A stretch of DNA of 64,000 bases from Candidatus Brachybacterium merdavium (GTDB lineage: Bacteria > Actinomycetota > Actinomycetes > Actinomycetales > Dermabacteraceae), in assembly GCA_019118275.1 (NCBI GenBank), contig DWZH01000100.1:34601-98600 (forward strand), in the 5' to 3' direction. Below, piece after piece: positions 59,001 through 64,000 of this stretch. Within the stretch, counting starts at the first letter, position 1, and each line of letters starts with the position of its first letter. The notes beneath the pieces are model-generated. The model did no database searches. It worked only from the letters and a program-made list of their open reading frames with translations, and had not been told where the DNA came from. The position numbers and the translations under genes are program-made.

Positions 59001-62000
59001 AGTCGTCGCGCGCGATCGGGGCGCGCAGCGGAGCGTTCTCGTCCACCTTGATGGTGACCGTGGCAGAGTCCTTCAACTGCCCGTCGGAGGCGCTGTACAG
59101 GACCGTGTGGGTCCCGGACTCGCTCGGGGTCTGTACGGTGACCACCCCGTCGATCTGGTCCTCGCTGTCATCGACCTCGATCTCGGTCATCGCTTCCACG
59201 TCCTCGCGCACCACGTGCAGCGGGGCACCCTCGGGATCGGTGTCGTTCTCCAGCACCGGGATCTGCACCTCGCGGTCGGGCCGTACCTCGACGGTGTCGT
59301 CGACCGCATGGGGCGGCTGGTTGACAGCGTTCGGCTGCGCGACACCGACCAGCACCTCTCCCATGCCGACGGCGCCGTTGCGGTCCATCACCTGATAGCG
59401 GAAGCGATCGGTGCCCACGGAGTCCTCGTGGGGGACGTACTCGATCCACTCCCCCGTCGCCTTCGTGACCTCTCCCAGCTCGGGAGTGGGGCTGGCGATC
59501 CCGGTCAGCATCACGGAGTCGCCGTCAGGGTCGATCCCGGTGGTGGGCACAGGGATCCGGACGGGGCTGCCGGCCACCGTGCGTGCGGTGAGGTTCTCCG
59601 GGCGGGGCGGGGTGTTGGGCGCGTCGCGCGGGACGATGGTGAGGGTCAGGCGCGCGGAGCCGGTCCGTCCGGTCTCGTCGACGACCTCGTATGTGACCAC
59701 CGCCTCGCCGCTGGCGTCGTCGTTCGCGGTGAAGCGCACCTGGTCCTGGTGCGGTTCGACGTGCCCGAGCTCATCGGTGCCTTCGTCGATGGTCAGATCC
59801 TTGCCCAGGTTCAGCGCGGCACCGGTGGGAGAGATGTCGTTGGCGAGCACATCGACCAGCACCATGTCGCCGGCCCGCACGACGGCCTCGTCCGGCACGG
59901 CGACAGGATTTGCGAACTGGGTGTCGGTCTGGGCGACCATCATCCGCAGCGTGCCCGTGGAGCTGCCCTCGGAGTTGGCCACCTCGTAGGTCAGCGCGAC
60001 GGGCTCCTCGCCGACCTCCGCATTGGGTTCGGCCTCGACCTTGATCAGGTGGTGGCCGACGACCGTGGCCTTGAGCCCGCTGTCCTCGGGAACCGAGACC
60101 GAGTTGACCACCAGCACACCGCCGGTGGGATCGACGTCGTTCTCCAGGGGATCGATGAGGGTCTCGGAGCCGGTGGTGACCGTGCCCATGTCGTCGACGG
60201 CGACCGGGACCAGGTTCTCCGAGTCCGGCTCGATCACGTCCACGCGGATCAGTCCGTCCGAGGCGGTGCTCGCGCCGCTGGCCGCGACCGTGTAGTCCAG
60301 GTAATAGGTGCCCGGCGCATCGCCCGTGAGGTTGATGGTGCCGGCTTCCAGGGCGGCGTCCACGGTCAGTCCCTCGGCCTCGGAGACATGCGTCAGCTCG
60401 AGCTGCCCGCCGTTGGGATTGATGTCGTTGGCGAGCGGATTGATCGTGGTCGAGCGGCCGGCGACGATGCTGGCGTGGTCGGCGGTGGTGATCGGCTCGA
60501 GGTCGCTGTCAGTGACCGCCTCGATCTCGAGGACGCCCTCGCCGGTCTGTCCGTGCTCGTCGCGGAAGGTCAGCTGCACCTGTTTGGTGCCGGTGGTCAG
60601 GCCCGCGTCGTCGAAGGTGATCAGCCCGTCGGCGCGGAAGGAGACGATGTCCTCCGGTTCGACGGTGGCGTCGGCGAGGTAGAAGGCGTCGCCGTCCGGG
60701 TCCTCCCAGTACGGCAGGATGTTCAGGCTCACCTCCTCGCCGGAACGGACCTGCATCTTGGTGATCGCCTGCTCGGCAGGCTGGGGCGGCTCGTTCTCGT
60801 CATCGCCGCGGACCTCGAGCGTGACCGTGGCCGTGTCCTGCCCGCCCCGTCCGTCATCGGCCCGATAGGTGAAGCTCGCCGTGCCGCTGGCGTCCTCATC
60901 GACGTCGATCTGGAGCTGGGTTCCACCCTGGATGGGCGTGACCGTGCCGATGTCCGGCTGATCTCCCTCGACGCTGACCGTGAGCAGGTCGCCATCGGGA
61001 TCGGTGTCGTTGCGGACCACCGGGAGCACGACGCTCTTGCCGGGGCGCACCCCGAACTCGTCGTCGTTCGCGACCGGAGGGCGGTTCTCCTCATCCCGTT
61101 CCGCCGCGATGTTCGTGATCGTGGTGGTGAGGGTCTCTTTTTCTTCCTCCTCGGCGTCGCTGGTCTGGATCTCGTTGTCGATCACCCAGTCGTCGACGAT
61201 CTGCATGGCGTCGGTGATCATCCATGACAGGCCGAACTCCTGGTCGTTGAGGACCACCAGGTCGTTGTTGACGCGCAGGCGCAGGTCGCCGTCATCGGGG
61301 GACTCCGGGATCGCCTCAGCGGTGGGTTCGCCGTCCCCGCAGGCCCTGACGTAGCGCTTGGAGCCGTTCCAGGCGCCGTAGGCGCAGCCCTGGGCCTGGG
61401 CCGGGGCCGTCGGTGTGCCGGTGCCTCCGGCGGGATGCTCGCGTGCCTGTCCACCGTCGAGCGGGATCACGAACAGCGCGTCGGCCGTGGCCAGGACGAC
61501 GTCCTCGGACTGGGAGCTGGACTGCTGCAGCCGTGCTCCGTCGAGATCGGAGACGCCGTGCTCGGTGAGCTGGTAGTCCTTGACCTCGGTACCCAGGCGG
61601 AGCATGCGGTTCTCGCGGTCGAGGATCACCGGCTCCTCCCCCACCGTGGTCAGTTCCACCATCTCGTCCGTGGTGGAGAGCCCTCCGACCTCGATCGTCT
61701 GATCGGCCTCGGTGTCGCGGGTATCAGCAGTGACGGGGAAGACGTGCAGCTCCGTGTCGTCCAGGACGAAGACGGTGCCTTCGGTGCTGACCGCGATCTG
61801 CGGCATGGAGCCGCTGGTGTGCGCGGGCTCGACCCCTGCCGTGGAGAATGCTGCGGCCTCACCGGGAGTGAGGATCCAGACGCGGCCGTCCGGGGCGGCG
61901 ATGGCCACGCGGTCCCCGCCGAGCGCGACCTCGGAGCCGGGTGGGAGTTCGACCAATCCGCCGCGGCGCACGGAGGCCGCGTTGATCGGGGTCATCCCGC

Positions 62001-62289
62001 GCGAGCCGGTCTCGATGACGTTGTAGCCGGATTGGAGGACGTCGAGGTCATCGCCGGTCATGGACAGTCGCGCGTCGAGCTCCTGAGCGTCCACGTTCAG
62101 ACGGCCCAACAGCCCGCCGCCCTCGTTCAGGACCCAGACGCCCCCGTCGGAGACCTCGACCTCGGAGGAGGAGAGTCCGTCGAAGTTCACTGCGAACCCG
62201 GTGATCACAAGCGCGATGACCGCCAGCACAGCTGTCGACACTGCGCCTGAACGCCGGCGTCGCCGCCTCACACCAGCGGTGACCGACAT
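56065..62289 (-). CDS. Giant membrane-anchored Ig-like/FN3 repeat protein
   Basis: 2074 residues. A basic N-terminus and one membrane helix (about 14-36) are followed by a beta-propeller-like region (about 40-370), about ten Ig/cadherin-like repeats of about 95 residues, each with an N-D-x-D-P-x-G-D-like turn (390-1500), four to five FN3 repeats (about 1530-1950) and a novel C-terminal domain with a Cys pair (C-T-N-N-N-C). The start at 62289 is chosen because GGGGG lies 8 nt upstream; a TTG 15 nt earlier is weaker. It equals the fn3 gene of bifidobacterial PFNA clusters but is much longer. Likely surface adhesin or sensor. Confidence 0.88.
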   Translation of the reverse strand: MSVTAGVRRRRRRSGAVSTAVLAVIALVITGFAVNFDGLSSSEVEVSDGGVWVLNEGGGLLGRLNVDAQELDARLSMTGDDLDVLQSGYNVIETGSRGMTPINAASVRRGGLVELPPGSEVALGGDRVAIAAPDGRVWILTPGEAAAFSTAGVEPAHTSGSMPQIAVSTEGTVFVLDDTELHVFPVTADTRDTEADQTIEVGGLSTTDEMVELTTVGEEPVILDRENRMLRLGTEVKDYQLTEHGVSDLDGARLQQSSSQSEDVVLATADALFVIPLDGGQAREHPAGGTGTPTAPAQAQGCAYGAWNGSKRYVRACGDGEPTAEAIPESPDDGDLRLRVNNDLVVLNDQEFGLSWMITDAMQIVDDWVIDNEIQTSDAEEEEKETLTTTITNIAAERDEENRPPVANDDEFGVRPGKSVVLPVVRNDTDPDGDLLTVSVEGDQPDIGTVTPIQGGTQLQIDVDEDASGTASFTYRADDGRGGQDTATVTLEVRGDDENEPPQPAEQAITKMQVRSGEEVSLNILPYWEDPDGDAFYLADATVEPEDIVSFRADGLITFDDAGLTTGTKQVQLTFRDEHGQTGEGVLEIEAVTDSDLEPITTADHASIVAGRSTTINPLANDINPNGGQLELTHVSEAEGLTVDAALEAGTINLTGDAPGTYYLDYTVAASGASTASDGLIRVDVIEPDSENLVPVAVDDMGTVTTGSETLIDPLENDVDPTGGVLVVNSVSVPEDSGLKATVVGHHLIKVEAEPNAEVGEEPVALTYEVANSEGSSTGTLRMMVAQTDTQFANPVAVPDEAVVRAGDMVLVDVLANDISPTGAALNLGKDLTIDEGTDELGHVEPHQDQVRFTANDDASGEAVVTYEVVDETGRTGSARLTLTIVPRDAPNTPPRPENLTARTVAGSPVRIPVPTTGIDPDGDSVMLTGIASPTPELGEVTKATGEWIEYVPHEDSVGTDRFRYQVMDRNGAVGMGEVLVGVAQPNAVNQPPHAVDDTVEVRPDREVQIPVLENDTDPEGAPLHVVREDVEAMTEIEVDDSEDQIDGVVTVQTPSESGTHTVLYSASDGQLKDSATVTIKVDENAPLRAPIARDDFVEAADVLDPEAEHIDVDVLANDSDPDGSISDLEVTLDDPPDGTEVRDDKTVRVTPQDEQQRIRYIIEDADELTSAGYIWVPGRAKQAPVWVGDPVEVQAGAETTIDLADPNNVRVRPGAQQASVTDPDLVSAAHTDGTEIVQDATTLLYRAAEGSSGQDTISVEVTDGEVGDETSATATLAIPVRIAPEEENLPPTLQGAVFEIEQGGAQGSVDLAASAEDPEGDELTFSLGEFPEDPEVNIALEGSTVTAQASARAAKGTIIDVPVSVSDGTNDPVAATVQVTVGSSNRPLISTGLDEAEIDAGDTGSIPVLDNDSNPFPGGDRRVFAPSITSGDGDIGLDGDEVVITPAPDFNGTLTAQYMVEDDTQDPDRHVSGEIQVTVRGLPDAPSAPRIGEVGDGFVELNFRAGDDNGAPITGYTVTTASGPKVEQECSSTSCTITGLQNDTEYSFQVVAHNDVGDSDPSAASPTARPDVRPEAPSAPSVERGDTRLTASWEAPVNRGSAIEKYDLQIQNTSSGQIELAEIPAGSTEHVWDGLDNGVDYRFRVRAHNLAEEPSDWSGWSQSEHPAGPPGKPGGKMEASRVNDPKGGGVEVTWPEMTSEEANGEPIHSYIVTASDGGGRATVTAESGQNSHTFYDLDPDTEYTFSYLGVNSVGEGTEASDPSNTVTPWAVPTPPTEVSASMPSEGEGEGPDGRATISWSGASGNGTTIKDYVVRWDGGSKVVSGTSLDVTGLTNGKAYTFTVQARNRFKGGESAMSEASNSITPYTKPSKPQIKSSSSECTDGTTCPVSFTISADGSDGGGGGKTLQYRTDGGSWKDASNAPYTHTENLDSGASVKMEARVVNGEGLTSSVTKASETAEKWLSTPALDGDLDWGGEVPEGTKGCTNNNCRYFQFSLKDMTPGETYTVALSNEGERHYKTFPMTADQNGRATTEPNDNFYSYVRGGEPEWPMSIEVEVNGKYQTIADDIFVPN

Positions 62290-62482
62290 CGCTCGTACCC
62301 CCAACGAAGTTCGTAGGAACCTTGGCCCGCGCGCGCTTCGGCCCCTGTTGCTCCCGTGCGACTCACCCCGGGGCCGACCGCTCCGCGCGCGCCTGCTCCA
62401 GGGTACTGGTAGAGGCTTCCGGCTGCCACGAGCACGAGGTCACATAGAGATCAAGGTCCGGGCGGGGCTCTGCGGCACAGCA

Positions 62483-62502
62483 GCTCGGCGCCCCGGCCGA
62501 GC
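62483..62502 (-). terminator. Hairpin after the polyprenyl synthase gene
   Basis: GCTCGGC-N6-GCCGAGC, beginning 6 nt after the stop codon at 62508, with no T-run. The remaining gap 62290-62482 must hold the FN3 operon promoter, which I could not place. Confidence 0.5.
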
Positions 62503-62507
62503 CGCTC

Positions 62508-63515
62508 TCAGCGGCGGCGCTCGACCAGGGCCCGGGTGAACGCGATCAGGGCATCGCGGACGCTGCCCGATGGGAGCTCGAAGAGGATCTCGATGGCCTC
62601 GTCCGCCGTGCGCTGGGCCAGGGCCCGGGTCTCCTCGAGGGCCGGGTCGTCCCGGAGCATGAGCACCAGGCGCTCCAGTGCGGCGTCGCTGCTGAGGTCC
62701 CCGTCCAGCCGCTCGAGGATCTCGCGGGTGCGGGGATCCGGCCCGTGCGCAGCGCGGCGCCGGATCAGGAGCGTCGGCATGGTGGCCACGCCTTCACGCA
62801 GGTCAATGCCGGGGGTCTTGCCGCTGGTCTGCGCGTCGCTGCCCAGATCCAGGACATCGTCGGCGAGCTGGAAGGCCACACCGACCTTCTCGCCGTAGCG
62901 CTGCATGATCTCGTCGGTGCCGGTGGGGGCGTCGGAAAGGGACGCGCCGAGCTGCCCCGCCAGTGCCAGCAGGGAGGCGGTCTTGTCGGCGAGCACGGAG
63001 ATGTAATGCTCGAAGGGGTCATCGTCATCCGTGGGCCCGACGGTCTCATGCAGCTGGCCGAGGCATAGACGCTCGAAGGTGCGAGAGTGCAGGCGCACAG
63101 CATCGACCCCGATGCGCGCGCTGAGCGCACTGGCCCGGGCGAACAGGAAGTCCCCGGTCAGGATCGCCACATTGTTCCCCCACAGGAGGTGCGCGCTGTC
63201 GGCCCCACGCCGGGTGGAGGCCGAGTCCATCACGTCATCGTGGTACAGGCTGGCAAGATGCGTCAGCTCGACCAGCACCGCGGCGTCCAGGACCTCTTCT
63301 CGATCCATGTCGCCGAGAGAGGCCGCGAGCAGCACCAGAATCGGGCGCACCCGCTTGCCTCCGGCGTCCATGAGGTGACGGGCCGTCCAGCGGGCCATGT
63401 CATCGGAGGTGGCCACAGACGCACGCAGACGCTCCTCGACCTCTCCCAGCAGTGCGGCGATCTCCGCCCCGAGCTGGTCGTCGATGTCGGGGACAGCCGG
63501 CAGCGTGGACGACAT
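62508..63515 (-). CDS. Polyprenyl (isoprenyl) diphosphate synthase
   Basis: 335 residues, all-trans prenyltransferase fold. First Asp-rich motif Y-H-D-D-V-M-D and second A-D-D-V-L-D-L are intact, with K-x-R near residue 55. It extends allylic diphosphates for menaquinone side chain synthesis; chain length cannot be read safely. GGAGAG precedes the ATG, and a hairpin lies at 63535-63560 in the leader. Confidence 0.93.
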   Translation of the reverse strand: MSSTLPAVPDIDDQLGAEIAALLGEVEERLRASVATSDDMARWTARHLMDAGGKRVRPILVLLAASLGDMDREEVLDAAVLVELTHLASLYHDDVMDSASTRRGADSAHLLWGNNVAILTGDFLFARASALSARIGVDAVRLHSRTFERLCLGQLHETVGPTDDDDPFEHYISVLADKTASLLALAGQLGASLSDAPTGTDEIMQRYGEKVGVAFQLADDVLDLGSDAQTSGKTPGIDLREGVATMPTLLIRRRAAHGPDPRTREILERLDGDLSSDAALERLVLMLRDDPALEETRALAQRTADEAIEILFELPSGSVRDALIAFTRALVERRR

Positions 63516-63825
63516 TGCTCTCCTGGTTCACCTGGGGTGGGAGCAGCTGCTCACCCACCCGGACGGGGTATGACCACGGACGCCGTGGACTGCGGGATCA
63601 CTGCGCGTGCCTGTGCCGACGCACCGTGTCCAGCACCCGAGTCTACCTTTCCGGGGCCACCCCTGGCCCGGACCGGACGTCCTTGTCCAGCTGGGGGCTA
63701 CAACGGTTGCATTCCTCGACACACATCCGTCCGTGGCCCCGGAGCGCACCTCATCGCCCATCTCCCCGGCACACCGGGATGCTCGGCGGCGGCATCGCCG
63801 TCGAACGGTTGAGATTCTAGGCATG
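63516..63825 (-). other. Gene-free spacer between rRNA operon and polyprenyl synthase
   Basis: 310 nt without a supportable gene. It contains a hairpin at 63535-63560 (GGGTGG-GAGCAG/CTGCTC-CCACCC with a 2-nt bulge) just upstream of the ribosome-binding site, and a possible TAGAAT box at 63814-63819, directly beyond the rRNA terminator. Nothing else is recognised. Confidence 0.5.
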
Positions 63826-63892
63826 AAAAAAGGGGGAGCAGGAGAGGCGAGAAACCCCGTACACGGGCCCCTCAGCGACTCTCCCACTCCCC
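63826..63892 (-). terminator. Rho-independent terminator of the rRNA operon
   Basis: On the minus strand GGGGAGTGGGAGAG pairs with CTCTCCTGCTCCCC, with an inner GGGCCCGT/ACGGGG stem, followed by a run of six T (63826-63831). It lies just after the 5S gene. Confidence 0.85.
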
Positions 63893-63901
63893 ACACAAAG
63901 A

Positions 63902-64000
63902 TGTCCGGCGGCGACCTACTCTCCCACACCCTCCCGAGTGCAGTACCATCGGCGCAGTCGAGCTTAGCTACCGGGTTCGGAATGGAACCGGGCGTTTCCT
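63902..64000 (-). rRNA. 5S rRNA, 3' part (cut by window edge)
   Basis: About 99 nt of 5S rRNA on the minus strand. The conserved C-C-G-A-A-C-C-C-G-G loop and the 3' end G-G-G-A-G-A-G-T-A-G-G-T-C-G-C-C-G-C-C-G-G-A are present. About 20 nt of the 5' end lie beyond the window. The 3' boundary is set by the stem and is accurate to one or two bases. Confidence 0.95.

Noticed and set aside
57628..61227. A plus-strand open frame of about 1200 codons opposite the FN3 gene
   Set aside because: Same effect of third-codon GC bias; no recognisable domains, while the minus strand has clear Ig-like and FN3 repeats.

Overview
The window is high-GC (about 70%) actinobacterial DNA. Gene content and order (accA3/accD5 with an epsilon subunit next to birA, lpdA-pnp-pmmB, rpmG-hadA-hadB, a PFNA-type fn3/moxR/DUF58/transglutaminase/kinase cluster, frequent leaderless TANNNT-6/8-nt-start promoters) point to Actinomycetota, most likely Micrococcales close to Dermabacteraceae/Brachybacterium. 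The taxon is inferred from family knowledge and was not searched. No insertion sequence, prophage or CRISPR array is visible.

1-9.2 kb is an acyl-CoA carboxylase neighbourhood. Biotin ligase, a class III nucleotide cyclase and a two-component system lie on the minus strand. Divergent from them are the carboxyltransferase (beta), the small epsilon subunit, a DUF885 protein, a Maf pyrophosphatase and the biotin-carboxylase/BCCP alpha subunit. The 9.16-9.51 kb gap is a repeat patch: a 32-nt duplication, a 53-nt hairpin and a 19-nt tandem array.

9.5-23.2 kb is nucleoside uptake and salvage: LpdA-like quinone reductase, purine nucleoside phosphorylase, phosphosugar mutase, DeoC, a P-loop kinase-Nudix fusion, thymidine phosphorylase, cytidine deaminase and a complete BMP-type nucleoside ABC transporter. 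Imported nucleosides would be deaminated or phosphorolysed, and the pentose phosphate isomerised and cleaved by DeoC.

23.4-36.6 kb is mostly core metabolism: an M20 amidohydrolase broken by one in-frame amber codon, ManC, sdhCDAB, XthA, FolD, GlyA, MurB, a HadA/HadB-like dehydratase pair, L33, three tRNAs (Met, Thr, Tyr) and YajQ.

36.6-62.3 kb, all on the minus strand, is the most unusual region. It reads as one signalling/secretion island, in transcription order: a 2074-residue membrane-anchored Ig-like/FN3 protein, MoxR ATPase, DUF58, a transglutaminase-like membrane protein without catalytic residues, RDD-FHA protein, PP2C phosphatase, FHA protein, Ser/Thr kinase, FHA-helical protein, an FHA-bearing three-domain FtsK/EssC ATPase, and three WXG100 proteins with a DcrB/LpqN-like small protein. 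Seven consecutive genes are joined by ATGA overlaps. Two WXG100 units share a previously unremarked promoter module (inverted repeat ATGGGGA-N4-TCCCCAT exactly 22 nt upstream of a TANNNT box). The known ESX membrane partners EccB, EccD, EccE and MycP are absent from the window.

62.5-64 kb holds a polyprenyl diphosphate synthase and the 3' end of an rRNA operon (5S rRNA, cut by the window edge, with its terminator).
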